Assembly (NCBI GenBank): GCA_022826245.1
Contig: JAJDVG010000012.1
Span: 1-64,000 of the forward strand
Reading direction: 5' to 3'
DNA length: 64,000 nt
Source: Gammaproteobacteria bacterium
GTDB taxonomy: Bacteria > Pseudomonadota > Gammaproteobacteria > Steroidobacterales > Rariloculaceae
Shown: piece after piece, positions 16,772 to 26,556 of the stretch
Layout: the number at the start of each line of letters is the position of its first letter
How positions within the stretch are numbered: the first letter of the stretch is position 1
Program-made: the position numbers and the translations under genes
The notes under the pieces: model-generated
Told to the model about the DNA's origin: nothing
The model's database searches: none
What the model saw: only the letters and a program-made list of their open reading frames with translations

Positions 16772-18259
16772 ATGAAGTTCCGGCAGAAAATCGTATTCGC
16801 TGTCTGTGCGCTGCTGAGCTGGCAGGCGACGGGCCTCGCTCAGACGACGCGCGAGTTGCCCGACTTCGGGAGCCCCGCCGACACGATCCTGAACCGCAGC
16901 AAGGAAGCCCAGCTCGGCCGCAGCGTCATGCTGCAACTCAGGAACGCAGGCGTCATCGTCGAGGACCCCCAGCTCACCGAGTACATCAGAATCCTCGGTT
17001 CCCGGCTTGCGAGCCAGGCCAACAACGGCGACTTCACGTTCAACTTCTTCGTCATCGACGACAACCAGATCAACGCCTTCGCGATGCCGGGCGGCCACAT
17101 CGGCGTGCACACCGGGCTCATACTTGCGAGCGAGAACGAGAGCGAACTCGCCGGCGTCCTTGCCCACGAGGTATCTCACGTCACGCAGCGGCACATCGCC
17201 CGCTCGATCTATGACAATCAGCGCATGAGCGTCGTCTCGATCGCTACGATGCTTGCCGCGATACTGATCGGCGCGGTCGCCGACTCGCCCGACGCGACCC
17301 AGGGCCTGCTCATGGGCTCGCAAGCCGCGCAGTTGCAGCGGCAGATCAACTTCACGCGATCGAACGAGCATGAAGCGGACCGCATCGGCATGGGCGTGCT
17401 CGCGGCCGCCGGGTTCGATCCGAACGGCATGGCGACGTTCTTCGAAAAACTGCAGATCCGCTACGGCGTGGCCAGGCAGAACATCCCCCAGATGCTGCAG
17501 ACACATCCCGTAACGGGCTCCCGGATTGCCGAAGCGCGCGGCCGCGCGCGGCAACTGCCGCAGGTGGATCACGTCGACAGCATCGGCTACAGCCTCGCCA
17601 AGGCGCGGATCATGGTGCTCGACGCCGCCACGCCCGAAGCCGCGCTCGCAAGCTTCGACAGGATGGACGACGCGTCACCCGCCAAACGCTATGGCCGTGC
17701 GCTCGCACTGTCGCGCATGACGTTGAACGACAACGCCGAACGGGAGTTTCGTGCGCTGGTCGCGGAGTATCCCACCGTCATCGCCTATCGCATCGGCCAC
17801 GCCGAAGCGCTCATGGAAAGCGGCTACACGAGCCTCGCGATGGAAGTGTACGGCGATGCGACCGAGCTCTTCCCGCGCAACGTGCCGCTCACGATCAGCT
17901 ACGCCGAAGCCCTGATCGAGGCCGGCCGGCCCGCCGCCGCGCATGATCTGCTGCTCGATCTGCTGAACAACGTGCCGCCGACGCCGGCCCAGATCCAGCT
18001 CATCGCCCGCGCCGCGAACGCCGAAGGCGATGTCGGCAATGCCCAGTACTACATGGGCGAGTACTGGATCTCCGTAGGGAACCTGCCGCTCGCCATCGAA
18101 CGGATCAGGATGGCGCTCGAAGCTCCGGGCGTCGACAGGATCGACAAGGCGCGATACGAAGCCAAGCTCGAACTGTGGCGCTCCTGGATGCCCGAGCAGG
18201 AGCCGCGACGCCGACCGCGCCGCAGCGACGACGAAGACGGCGGGCGATCCCGCGGATAA
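16772..18259 (+). CDS. bepA: BepA/YfgC-type periplasmic M48 metalloprotease with TPR domain
   Basis: A 495-residue periplasmic chaperone-protease that supervises outer-membrane protein and LptD assembly. A signal peptide (cleavage near TGLAQ) precedes an M48 domain with zinc motif HEVSH at 132-136 and the third-ligand segment NEHEADRIGM. The C-terminal half (about 290-480) is helical TPR sequence. The start at 16772 gives a normal signal peptide; in-frame codons from 16715 are not needed. The tail is basic and disordered (EQEPRRRPRRSDDEDGG). It faces the convergent aldolase gene. Confidence 0.92.
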   Translation: MKFRQKIVFAVCALLSWQATGLAQTTRELPDFGSPADTILNRSKEAQLGRSVMLQLRNAGVIVEDPQLTEYIRILGSRLASQANNGDFTFNFFVIDDNQINAFAMPGGHIGVHTGLILASENESELAGVLAHEVSHVTQRHIARSIYDNQRMSVVSIATMLAAILIGAVADSPDATQGLLMGSQAAQLQRQINFTRSNEHEADRIGMGVLAAAGFDPNGMATFFEKLQIRYGVARQNIPQMLQTHPVTGSRIAEARGRARQLPQVDHVDSIGYSLAKARIMVLDAATPEAALASFDRMDDASPAKRYGRALALSRMTLNDNAEREFRALVAEYPTVIAYRIGHAEALMESGYTSLAMEVYGDATELFPRNVPLTISYAEALIEAGRPAAAHDLLLDLLNNVPPTPAQIQLIARAANAEGDVGNAQYYMGEYWISVGNLPLAIERIRMALEAPGVDRIDKARYEAKLELWRSWMPEQEPRRRPRRSDDEDGGRSRG

Positions 18260-18275
18260 AGGACGACCGTCGACT

Positions 18276-19298
18276 TCAGGCCGCGACGGCCTCCATCGAA
18301 GCCTCGTAACTGCCGGTTCTCGCGAGCCCGTTGAGCCGGGCGCGCAGCGCGAAGGCAGACTGGCCGGCCGTGTAGTTCTCGGCCTTTCCGGACCACGCGC
18401 CGAGCGCCGCCGCCTGCAGCGCGCGGCCGTACGAGAACGACAGCTCCCACGGGTGCGGGCCGAGCCTGTTCATCGCATTCAGATGCGCCGTCGCATCGAC
18501 GTCGCTCTGTCCGCCGGACAGGAACGCGATCCCGGGCACGTCCGCCGGAACGTTCGCGGTCAGGCACTCGACCGTCGCCTCGGCAACCTCCTCGACCGTC
18601 GCCTGCCGGGCGCACTTCATGCCTGAAATCACCATGTTGGGCTTGAGCACGATGCCGTCGAGGGCGACCCGGTGGGCTTCGAGTTCGGCGAACGTTCGCT
18701 CGAGAGTTCGATTCGTGACCTCGGCGCAGCGCTCGATGTCGTGGGCGCCGTCCATGAGCACTTCAGGCTCGACGATCGGCACGATACCGGCCTCCTGGCA
18801 CAAGGCCGCATAGCGCGCGAGCGCATGGGCGTTGGCGTGAATGCAGAAATCGCTCGGCATGTCCGCATCGATATCGATGACGGCGCGCCACTTGGCGAAC
18901 TGCGCGCCGAGTTCCCGATACTCCGCGAGGCGTTCGCGCAGCCCGTCGAGCCCCTCGGTGACCTTCTCGCCGGGATACCCGGCCAGCGCCTTGGCGCCCT
19001 TGTCGACCTTGATGCCCGGAACCATGCCCCGCTCGGCGAGATACACGGGAAACGGCGTGCCGTCCGACGTGCTCTGGCGCAGGGTCTCGTCGAACAGGAT
19101 CACGCCGCTGATGTGGTCTGCCGCGCCGGGCGTCGTGAAGAGCATCTCCCGGTAGCTGCGGCGGTTTTCCTCTGTCGATTCGGTCGAGATCGTGTCGAAC
19201 CGCTTCTTGATCGTCGGCGTGCTTTCGTCCGCCGCAAGGATGCCCCTGCCCGGCGCAACCATTGCGCGAGCCACGGCGTTCAGTTGCCTGCCACTCAT
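18276..19298 (-). CDS. Class I fructose-bisphosphate aldolase
   Basis: A glycolytic and gluconeogenic aldolase of the Schiff-base class, closer to the eukaryotic-type enzymes than to the metal-dependent class II aldolases. GRGILAADESTPTIKKRF, EPEVLMDG and the catalytic lysine in GIVLKPNMV (Lys219), then FLSGGQSD, are all characteristic. 340 residues from ATG 19298, which is preceded by GCGGAGGT. The frame continues upstream to 19490 without family similarity and is disregarded. Confidence 0.96.
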   Translation of the reverse strand: MSGRQLNAVARAMVAPGRGILAADESTPTIKKRFDTISTESTEENRRSYREMLFTTPGAADHISGVILFDETLRQSTSDGTPFPVYLAERGMVPGIKVDKGAKALAGYPGEKVTEGLDGLRERLAEYRELGAQFAKWRAVIDIDADMPSDFCIHANAHALARYAALCQEAGIVPIVEPEVLMDGAHDIERCAEVTNRTLERTFAELEAHRVALDGIVLKPNMVISGMKCARQATVEEVAEATVECLTANVPADVPGIAFLSGGQSDVDATAHLNAMNRLGPHPWELSFSYGRALQAAALGAWSGKAENYTAGQSAFALRARLNGLARTGSYEASMEAVAA

Positions 19299-19524
19299 TG
19301 AGACCTCCGCTGGCGCTGTCGCTGGATAACCATACGCGGGGAATCCCGCGCGCTCGGGCGACAAGGATAGCCAGTTTTGGACTCCCGGGCGATACCGGCG
19401 GTGCGCCATCCCGGCGAGTGGCGCTGCCGTGCCGGTCGACGAACGACTCTTCGCCCGGTGTCCTGCTGACGGCAACGATTTTTTGCGCAACCTGACGCCC
19501 GGAACTTTGCGGCATCCCCTGAAT

Positions 19525-19550
19525 CGGTACTAAAATAGTCCCCTATAAAA
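19525..19550 (+). promoter_or_regulatory. Candidate promoter/operator of the suf operon
   Basis: Just upstream of the Rrf2-type regulator lies an AT-rich sequence with the near-palindrome ACTAAAATAGT (19529-19539) followed by CCCCTATAAAA. Related ACT-AT-rich-AGT dyads are bound by Rrf2-family repressors in front of suf and isc operons. Its position 30-40 bases before the first ATG suggests autoregulation of the whole operon in response to Fe-S status. Confidence 0.5.
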
Positions 19551-19568
19551 CGAGAAGCGGAAAATGAC

Positions 19569-20027
19569 ATGCTGAAGATGAGCAAATTGACCGACTACGG
19601 CACGCTGGTGCTCGCTCAGTTGGCATCGGAAACCGACGATCTCTGCTCCGCCGGGCAACTCGCGGACGCGACCCATATCGGCCGCCCGACGGTAAGCAAG
19701 TTGTTGAAATCCCTGACCCGCGCCGGGCTCGTCGTATCGGCGCGCGGCGCGCGCGGCGGGTATGCCCTGGCGCGCTCTCCGGAACGGATCAGCGCTGCTG
19801 AAATCATCGATGCGCTCGAAGGGCCGGTCGCGATCACCGAGTGCAGTTCGGTCGACGGAGCCTGCGAACTGGAACCGTTCTGCCGCGTCGGCTGGGCCTG
19901 GCAACGGATCAACCGCAGCATCCGCAGATCGCTGCAGCAGGTCAGCCTCGCCGACCTGGCGCTCGATCCCGAACCGCTGCCGGGGCTCGACCTCAAGGGC
20001 GACCTGACGGCAACGGCCGCGCAATAA
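19569..20027 (+). CDS. Rrf2-family SUF operon regulator (IscR-like)
   Basis: A 152-residue Rrf2 transcription factor. The winged helix spans about residues 5-75 ([43 protein letters not shown]). Three cysteines in ECSSVDGAC and EPFCR (C-x6-C-x5-C) are the probable Fe-S cluster ligands. It heads the suf operon, as in many gammaproteobacteria where this protein is annotated as the SUF system regulator. It most likely represses sufB and downstream genes when its cluster is loaded. Confidence 0.9.
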   Translation: MLKMSKLTDYGTLVLAQLASETDDLCSAGQLADATHIGRPTVSKLLKSLTRAGLVVSARGARGGYALARSPERISAAEIIDALEGPVAITECSSVDGACELEPFCRVGWAWQRINRSIRRSLQQVSLADLALDPEPLPGLDLKGDLTATAAQ

Positions 20028-20053
20028 CACTGCAATCGGAATCTGGAACGGCA

Positions 20054-21502
20054 ATGGCTACGCAACAGAAAGAGATCACCGACCTCGTCAAGCGCAAGTA
20101 CGAGCACGGCTTCGTCACCGATATCGAGCAGGAGTTCGTCCCGCCGGGCCTCGACGAGGACGTGATCCGCCTGATCTCGCAAAAGAAGGGGGAGCCTGAG
20201 TTCCTGACGGAGTGGCGTCTGAAAGCCTATCGTCACTGGCTGACGATGACGGAACCCGAATGGGCGCACGTGCGCTACGAGCCGATCGACTACCAGTCGA
20301 TCTCCTACTACGCGGCGCCAAAGAGCCAGGAAAACGCGCCCAAGAGCCTCGACGAAGTCGACCCGAAGCTGCTTGAAACCTACGACAAGCTCGGAATACC
20401 GCTGCACGAACGCGCGCGCCTGGCCGGCGTCGCCGTCGACGCCGTTTTCGACAGCGTGTCGGTCGCAACGACGTTCAAGGAAAAGCTTGCCGAAGCCGGC
20501 GTCATCTTCTGCTCGTTCTCCGACGCCGTGAAATCTCACCCCGAACTCGTGCGCAAGTATCTGGGCACGGTCGTCCCCTACCGGGACAACTTCTTCGCGG
20601 CTCTGAACTCCGCCACGTTCAGCGACGGCTCGTTCGTGTACGTGCCGAAGGGCGTGCGCTGTCCGATGGAGCTGTCGACCTATTTCCGGATCAACGCGGC
20701 CAATACCGGCCAGTTCGAACGCACGCTCATCGTCGCCGACGAAGGCAGCCACGTAAGCTACCTCGAAGGCTGCACGGCGCCGATGCGCGACGAGAACCAG
20801 CTCCATGCCGCCGTCGTCGAGCTCGTCGCGCTCGAGGGCGCCGAGATCAAGTACTCGACCGTGCAGAACTGGTACCCGGGCGACGAGAACGGCGTCGGCG
20901 GCATCTACAACTTCGTGACGAAACGCGGCGAGTGCCGCGGCGCGAATTCGAAGATTTCCTGGACCCAGGTCGAGACCGGTTCGGCCATCACGTGGAAATA
21001 CCCGAGCTGCGTGCTGCGCGGCGAGAACTCCGTCGGCGAGTTCTACTCGGTCGCGGTCGCGAACAACTACCAGCAGGCCGACACGGGCACGAAGATGCTT
21101 CACATCGGCGCGAACACGCGCAGCACGATCATCTCGAAGGGCATTTCCGCGGGGCATGGGCAGAACGCCTATCGTGGCCTCGTCCGCGTCCTGCCGACGG
21201 CCCGCGACGCGCGCAACTACACCCAGTGCGACTCGCTGCTGCTCGGCGACAAGTGCGGCGCGCACACGTTTCCGTATATCGAGTCGCGCCAGCGCAGCGC
21301 CCGGGTCGAGCACGAGGCGACCACCTCGAAGATCAGCGAAGACCAGCTCTTCTACTGCCGGCAGCGCGGACTGTCCGAGGAAGATGCCGTGAACATGATC
21401 GTGAACGGTTTCTGCCGCGAGGTATTCAAGGAACTGCCGATGGAATTCGCCGTCGAGGCGCAGAACCTGATGAACGTGACGCTCGAAGGCGCCGTCGGCT
21501 AG
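20054..21502 (+). CDS. sufB: Fe-S scaffold SufB
   Basis: Core scaffold subunit of the SufBCD complex on which new Fe-S clusters form. 482 residues, the normal length, starting [49 protein letters not shown] and the C-terminal [15 protein letters not shown] block, with the conserved cysteine in FYCRQRG, are family hallmarks. The start ATG 20054 lies 26 bases after the regulator stop, so an upstream in-frame start inside the regulator gene is rejected. Confidence 0.98.
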   Translation: MATQQKEITDLVKRKYEHGFVTDIEQEFVPPGLDEDVIRLISQKKGEPEFLTEWRLKAYRHWLTMTEPEWAHVRYEPIDYQSISYYAAPKSQENAPKSLDEVDPKLLETYDKLGIPLHERARLAGVAVDAVFDSVSVATTFKEKLAEAGVIFCSFSDAVKSHPELVRKYLGTVVPYRDNFFAALNSATFSDGSFVYVPKGVRCPMELSTYFRINAANTGQFERTLIVADEGSHVSYLEGCTAPMRDENQLHAAVVELVALEGAEIKYSTVQNWYPGDENGVGGIYNFVTKRGECRGANSKISWTQVETGSAITWKYPSCVLRGENSVGEFYSVAVANNYQQADTGTKMLHIGANTRSTIISKGISAGHGQNAYRGLVRVLPTARDARNYTQCDSLLLGDKCGAHTFPYIESRQRSARVEHEATTSKISEDQLFYCRQRGLSEEDAVNMIVNGFCREVFKELPMEFAVEAQNLMNVTLEGAVG

Positions 21503-21568
21503 CACACATGAATGCCGTGCGCGACAGTCTTTCGACGCTCAGAGGCATTTGACGCAGGGAAGCACACC

Positions 21569-22324
21569 ATGTTGAAGATCGAAAACCTCCACGTCAGCGT
21601 CGACGAGCGCAAGATCCTCAAGGGCCTCGACCTCAGCGTCAACGCCGGCGAAGTTCACGCGATCATGGGCCCGAACGGCTCGGGCAAGAGCACGCTGGCC
21701 CAGGTACTGGCCGGCAAGGACAACTACGACGTCACGCGGGGACGCGTCGTTTACCGCGGCGAGGAACTGCTCGAGATGGAACCCGAAGAGCGCGCACGCC
21801 AGGGCGTCTTCCTCGCGTTTCAGTATCCGACCGAGATCCCGGGCGTGAACAACGCCTACCTGCTCAAGGCGGCGGTCAACGCCCAACGCGACGCCAACGG
21901 CGAACCGCAGGTCGACGCCTTCGAGTTCATGCGGCTCATCAGGAGCAAGATGGAACTCATGAACATCTCGAAGGAATTCCTCAATCGCAGCGTGAACGAA
22001 GGGTTCTCCGGCGGCGAGAAGAAGCGTAACGAAATCCTGCAGATGCTCGTGCTCGAACCGAGCCTGGCAATACTCGACGAGACGGATTCCGGCCTCGATG
22101 TCGATGCGCTCAAGATCGTCGCGGCCGGCGTCAACAGCCTGCGCAGCAAGGATCGGGCCATGGTGCTCGTCACGCACTACGAGCGGCTGCTCGAGCTCAT
22201 CGTTCCGGACCATGTGCACGTGCTGTCCGACGGCCGCATCGTCAAGTCGGGCGACCGCGAACTCGCCCGCGAACTCGACGCACGCGGCTATGACTGGGTC
22301 CAGCAGGAGGCGGCGAGAGCGTGA
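21569..22324 (+). CDS. sufC: SufC ATPase
   Basis: ABC-type ATPase powering conformational change in SufBCD. 251 residues with Walker A GPNGSGKST, signature SGGEKKRNEILQM, Walker B LAILDETDSGLDVDAL and the switch histidine in VTHYERLL. The start at 21569 matches the family N-terminus (MLKIENLHV) and follows CAGGGA. Its last four bases overlap sufD (GTGA), indicating coupled translation. Confidence 0.98.
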   Translation: MLKIENLHVSVDERKILKGLDLSVNAGEVHAIMGPNGSGKSTLAQVLAGKDNYDVTRGRVVYRGEELLEMEPEERARQGVFLAFQYPTEIPGVNNAYLLKAAVNAQRDANGEPQVDAFEFMRLIRSKMELMNISKEFLNRSVNEGFSGGEKKRNEILQMLVLEPSLAILDETDSGLDVDALKIVAAGVNSLRSKDRAMVLVTHYERLLELIVPDHVHVLSDGRIVKSGDRELARELDARGYDWVQQEAARA

Positions 22325-23631
22325 CCGGCGAAAGTTCAAACGGGCGTTTCGCGGCGGGGCTCGACCGCCTGCCCGGGTCGGCCGAAACGGCCGCGCTGCG
22401 GGCCGCCGCGCTCGAAGCCTTTTCGGCGACCGGATTTCCGACCCGCAGGAACGAGCAGTGGCGCTACACCGATCTCGCGCCGCTCTCCAGCGCCGATCTC
22501 GATTTTGCGCCGCAACCGCCCGCGGAGGAGCTGATCTCGCGTGTGGCCGCGATGCTCGACGAGGCCGGTTTCGACCCGGCGGCGCCCCGGCTCGTTTTCA
22601 TCGACGGCGGCTATTGCGAAACGCTGTCGCAAACCGGCGCTGCCGCCGGACTCAGCATCGCGAGCCTTGCATCGTGCGGTGCGGCCGACGTGCCCGCTCG
22701 CACCCACGCCGCGCTCGACGGCCACCCGCTCGCCACGCTCAACGCCGCGCTAGTCAGCGACGGTGCGGTGATCGCGGTCGATGACGGCGCCGAGGCGCCT
22801 GAGCCGATCGAACTCATATTCGTGGCCGGCGGGCAGTCGGACCTTGCCGCCCACCCCCGCATCATGATCGATCTCGGCCGGGATGCCGAACTCACGCTGG
22901 TTCAACACGTCCTCGACCTCGAAGCCGCCAGCGGCTGGTTCAACGTCGTGACCGAAATCGTCCAGGCTCCAGGCTCGACACTCACGCTCTACCGCCTGCA
23001 GGATCACGGCAAGCTCAGGTTCCACACCGCACTGCTACGCGCCGAACTCGCCGAGGACGCGAAGCTTGCCTGCGGCTGGTTCGATCTTGGCGGGCAGCTC
23101 GTTCGCAACGACTTCGATATCAGGCTCGAGGGATCCGGCGCCGAAGCGGACCTCTACGGCATCTTTCTCGCTTCGTCGGGCCAGCACACCGACAACCACA
23201 TCCGCATGGACCACATCGCGCCCCGGACGAAAAGCGGGGAAGCGTTTCGCGGCATCATCGGCGAGAGCGGCCACGGCGTATTCAACGGCAAGGTCGTCGT
23301 GCACCGCGACGCCCAGCACATCGATGCGCGTCAGAGCAGCGACAACCTGCTGCTGGCCGACAACGCCGAAATCGACACGAAACCGGAGCTTGAGATCTAC
23401 GCCGACGACGTCAAGTGCAGCCATGGCGCGACGATCGGCGAAATCGACGAGGAGCAGTTGTTCTACCTGCGCGCCCGCGGGCTCGACGAGGACGAGGCCC
23501 GGGATCTGTTGACCTTCGCGTTCGCGAATGCCGTGCTCGAGCGCGTCGAGTTGCCGGAACTGCGCGAGCGCATCGCCGACCGCGTGGCCGTGCACCTGGC
23601 TGACGGTGAAGCCGCGGGAGAGCATCCGTGA
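22321..23631 (+). CDS. sufD: SufD
   Basis: Partner of SufB in the SufBC2D scaffold complex, needed for iron entry. 436 residues; the right-handed beta-helix core and the C-terminal block DNAEIDTKPELEIYADDVKCSHGATIGEID-like sequence (from about residue 340) are characteristic, followed by EEQLFYLRARGLDEDEA. GTG start overlapping the sufC stop by four bases, and the same kind of overlap with sufS at the other end. Confidence 0.96.
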   Translation: MTGESSNGRFAAGLDRLPGSAETAALRAAALEAFSATGFPTRRNEQWRYTDLAPLSSADLDFAPQPPAEELISRVAAMLDEAGFDPAAPRLVFIDGGYCETLSQTGAAAGLSIASLASCGAADVPARTHAALDGHPLATLNAALVSDGAVIAVDDGAEAPEPIELIFVAGGQSDLAAHPRIMIDLGRDAELTLVQHVLDLEAASGWFNVVTEIVQAPGSTLTLYRLQDHGKLRFHTALLRAELAEDAKLACGWFDLGGQLVRNDFDIRLEGSGAEADLYGIFLASSGQHTDNHIRMDHIAPRTKSGEAFRGIIGESGHGVFNGKVVVHRDAQHIDARQSSDNLLLADNAEIDTKPELEIYADDVKCSHGATIGEIDEEQLFYLRARGLDEDEARDLLTFAFANAVLERVELPELRERIADRVAVHLADGEAAGEHP

Positions 23632-24884
23632 GCGCCGCGGTGAAGACAAGCGCGGCCCTTGCGCCGATCACCGACATCGCGTCGCTGCGCGGCGATTTTC
23701 CGGCCCTGCGGCAACGCGTCCACGGTCATCCGCTTGCGTATCTCGACAGCGCCGCTTCCTCGCAGTGCCCGCAAGCCGTCATCGATGCGATCGCCCGGCA
23801 GCAAAGCCTCGACCATGCGAACGTGCACCGCGGCGTGCACCAGCTCAGCGAACGCGCGACGCTGGCTTACGAATCCGCGCGCGAGCGCGTACGCGACTAC
23901 ATCAATGCCGCGAGCGAGCACGAGATCGTGTTCACCCGCGGTACGACGGAATCGATCAACCTCGTCTGCTCGAGCCTCGGCGGGCGCCTGCTGTCCTCAG
24001 GTGACGAAGTGCTCATCACCTGGATGGAACACCATTCCAATATCGTTCCGTGGCAGATGCTCTGCGAGCACGTCGGCGCGCGCCTCGTCCCGGTTCCGAT
24101 CACCGATGCCGGCGAACTCGATCTCGAGGCATTCGACCGCCTGCTCACGGACCGGACCCGGATCGTCGCCTTCGTGCATGTCTCGAACGCACTCGGCACC
24201 GTCAATCCGGCGCGCGAGCTCATCGCGAAGGCCCACGCCGCCGGCGCCGTCGTCGTCGTCGACGGCGCTCAGGCGATGCCGCACAAGCGAATCGACGTGC
24301 GCGATCTGGACTGCGATTTCTACGCGTTCTCGGGCCACAAGATGTTTGGCCCGACCGGCATCGGCGTGCTCTACGGCAAGGAACGCCTGCTCGACACCAT
24401 GCCGCCCTGGCAGGGCGGCGGCGAGATGATCCTCACGGTCGACTTCGACAGGACGACCTTCAACGCCCTCCCCTACAAGTTCGAAGCGGGTACACCCAAC
24501 ATCGCGGGCGCGGTCGGGCTCGGCGCTGCCGTCGATTACCTGTCGCGCATCGACTTTCCGGCGCTCGAGGCTCACGAATCCGCGCTGCTCGAGCACGCGA
24601 CGGAACGTGTCGCTGAAATCGACGGCGTCCGGATCGTCGGCACCGCGGCGGAGAAGGCCAGCGTGCTGTCGTTCGTCATCGACGGCATCCACGCGCACGA
24701 TGTCGGCACGATCGTCGATGGCGCGGGCGTTGCCGTCAGAACGGGCCACCATTGCGCCATGCCCGTCATGGACCGTTTCGGCGTGCCGGCCACTGCACGG
24801 GCTTCGTTCGCGCTCTACAACAACGAGGACGATGTCGATCAACTGATCGTGGGACTCAGGCAAGCGGTGGAGCTTTTCCGGTGA
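23628..24884 (+). CDS. sufS: SufS-type cysteine desulfurase
   Basis: PLP-dependent enzyme that removes sulfur from cysteine as a persulfide and passes it to SufU for cluster assembly. 418 residues; RGTTESINLV, the aspartate in VDGAQAMPH, PLP lysine in FSGHKMFGPTG, and the active-site cysteine in VRTGHHCAMP mark a group II desulfurase. GTG start in a 4-base overlap with sufD, and GTGA overlap with sufU downstream. Confidence 0.97.
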   Translation: MSAAVKTSAALAPITDIASLRGDFPALRQRVHGHPLAYLDSAASSQCPQAVIDAIARQQSLDHANVHRGVHQLSERATLAYESARERVRDYINAASEHEIVFTRGTTESINLVCSSLGGRLLSSGDEVLITWMEHHSNIVPWQMLCEHVGARLVPVPITDAGELDLEAFDRLLTDRTRIVAFVHVSNALGTVNPARELIAKAHAAGAVVVVDGAQAMPHKRIDVRDLDCDFYAFSGHKMFGPTGIGVLYGKERLLDTMPPWQGGGEMILTVDFDRTTFNALPYKFEAGTPNIAGAVGLGAAVDYLSRIDFPALEAHESALLEHATERVAEIDGVRIVGTAAEKASVLSFVIDGIHAHDVGTIVDGAGVAVRTGHHCAMPVMDRFGVPATARASFALYNNEDDVDQLIVGLRQAVELFR

Positions 24885-25327
24885 ACGAACTGCAGGAGCT
24901 TTACCGGGAAGTCATTCTCGACCACAACCGGCAACCGCGGAATTTCGGAGAAATCGACGATGCCGACCGGGTGATCGACGGCGTCAACCCCCTGTGCGGC
25001 GACCGGATGACGCTCTATCTCAAGCTCGACGGGAAGACCGTCGAGGACGTGCGCTTCAGGGGCAGCGGCTGCGCGATCTCCGTGGCGTCCTCATCGCTCA
25101 TGACCGAACGCATCAAGGGCGCATCGATCGACGAGACGATGGGTCTGTTCGAGATGGTGCACGAAATGCTCACGAACGACGCGGACGAACCGCCCGACGA
25201 GCTCGAAAAACTCGTGGCGCTCGCCGGCGTTCGCGAATACCCGAGCCGGGTCAAGTGCGCGAGTCTCGCCTGGCACGCGCTCAGGGCCGCGCTGACCGGC
25301 GCCGATCACGAGGTTTCGACGGAGTAG
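24881..25327 (+). CDS. sufU: SufU sulfur-transfer/scaffold protein
   Basis: A 148-residue IscU-fold protein that takes persulfide sulfur from SufS. Three conserved cysteine sites are present: NPLCGDR, GSGCAIS and VKCASLAWH, and the long insertion between them is typical of SufU rather than IscU. GTG start overlapping sufS by four bases. Its presence in place of SufE indicates that this organism uses the SufS-SufU relay. Confidence 0.95.
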   Translation: MNELQELYREVILDHNRQPRNFGEIDDADRVIDGVNPLCGDRMTLYLKLDGKTVEDVRFRGSGCAISVASSSLMTERIKGASIDETMGLFEMVHEMLTNDADEPPDELEKLVALAGVREYPSRVKCASLAWHALRAALTGADHEVSTE

Positions 25328-25330
25328 CCG

Positions 25331-25882
25331 ATGTATTACCCGCAGAACGAACCCGTGACATTCTCAAGAGACTGCGACGCGGTGCTCATACCCGTCGGCG
25401 AAGCCGTCGTGCTGCACGAAGGGCTGACCGGCTTCATCACCCAGTCGCTCGGCGGCAGCTTCACGGTCTACATCGAGGGCAATCTGTTCCGCGTTGCCGG
25501 TATCGATGCCGATGCGATCGGCAAGGAACCGATCAAACCGCCCGACGTGCCCGACGATGCGACCGAAGACGAGATCGAAACGGTCGTCTGGCAACAGATG
25601 CGAACCTGTTACGATCCGGAGATACCGATCAACATCGTCGACCTCGGCCTGATCTACGAATGCGAGATCGACCGTGAAGACTCGGGCGAGCGCGTCGTGG
25701 ACGTCAAGATGACGCTGACCGCACCGGGCTGCGGCATGGGCGACATCCTCATGGCGGACGTGCGCGACAAGCTCGAGATCATTCCAACCGTCGCGCGCGC
25801 CAACGTCGAACTTGTGTTCGACCCGCCATGGAACCAGTCGATGATGTCCGAGGCGGCGCGGCTCGAGACGGGTCTGTTCTAG
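25331..25882 (+). CDS. sufT: SufT (DUF59/MIP18 family) Fe-S maturation protein
   Basis: A 183-residue protein: an N-terminal extension (about 1-80) followed by a MIP18/DUF59 domain with QQMRTCYDPEIPINIVDLGLIY and LTAPGCGMGDILMADV. SufT assists delivery of Fe-S clusters to client proteins. It follows sufU by 3 bases and ends the suf operon. Its order sufBCDSUT matches other gammaproteobacteria and supports the whole assignment. Confidence 0.94.
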   Translation: MYYPQNEPVTFSRDCDAVLIPVGEAVVLHEGLTGFITQSLGGSFTVYIEGNLFRVAGIDADAIGKEPIKPPDVPDDATEDEIETVVWQQMRTCYDPEIPINIVDLGLIYECEIDREDSGERVVDVKMTLTAPGCGMGDILMADVRDKLEIIPTVARANVELVFDPPWNQSMMSEAARLETGLF

Positions 25883-25938
25883 CGGCAAGGCTCGCACCAC
25901 CCGCGCGTCGCAACGTCCGACCGGAGGCAAGCTGCTCG

Positions 25939-26454
25939 ATGAAACGCCTGATGCTTGTCCGACACGCGAAATCAAGCTGGAGCGACCCGTATGCGGCCGA
26001 CCACGACCGGACGCTTGCACGGCGCGGCGAGCGCGATGCGCCGCGCATGGGGCGCAGGCTTCGCGCCCGTAACGTTCGACCGTCGCTGATCCTGAGCAGC
26101 ACGGCCGTTCGCGCGATCGAGACCGCGAGAATCCTTGCTCACGAGCTTGGGCTTTCGCGGACATTCCCCGAGACCGATCGCGAGCTCTACCACGCCGACG
26201 CGTACACGCTGCTCGATATCGTCCGGCGCCAGGACGAGACCTGCTCCGATCTCATGCTCGTCGGTCACAATCCGGGGATGACCCGGGTCGTCAACGTGCT
26301 GCTACCGGAGTATCCGCTCGACAATCTGTCGACGGCGGGCATCGTCGCGATCGACCTCGACATCGAAACCTGGCAGGACGCCGAACCGTCCGCGGCGACA
26401 CTGGCCTTCCACGACTATCCGAAGAACCGCGCCGCCGTGCCCGGCGAGGGCTAG
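25939..26454 (+). CDS. sixA: SixA-like phosphohistidine phosphatase
   Basis: A 171-residue member of the histidine phosphatase superfamily, short and single-domain as in SixA. The catalytic LVRHAKSSW is near the N-terminus (His8-Arg-His variant as RHA), with the partner LVGHNPGMT histidine and the conserved ETARIL arginine region. SixA-type enzymes dephosphorylate phosphohistidine proteins. The start 25939 follows GGAGG; earlier in-frame codons overlap sufT and are discarded. Confidence 0.88.
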   Translation: MKRLMLVRHAKSSWSDPYAADHDRTLARRGERDAPRMGRRLRARNVRPSLILSSTAVRAIETARILAHELGLSRTFPETDRELYHADAYTLLDIVRRQDETCSDLMLVGHNPGMTRVVNVLLPEYPLDNLSTAGIVAIDLDIETWQDAEPSAATLAFHDYPKNRAAVPGEG

Positions 26455-26556
26455 ACGCTCCGCGGATTCGATACAATGCCCGACGGGTCGGCGACGGCCC
26501 TGCCCTGCAAGGCGCCGGCGCGCCGGCGTCGTGCCAGCCGGTTACGGAGTGGATGC

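Noticed and set aside
19616-21505. A 629-residue minus-strand frame opposite the suf regulator and sufB
   Set aside because: Both overlapping plus-strand genes are certain; the frame is open owing to high GC content.
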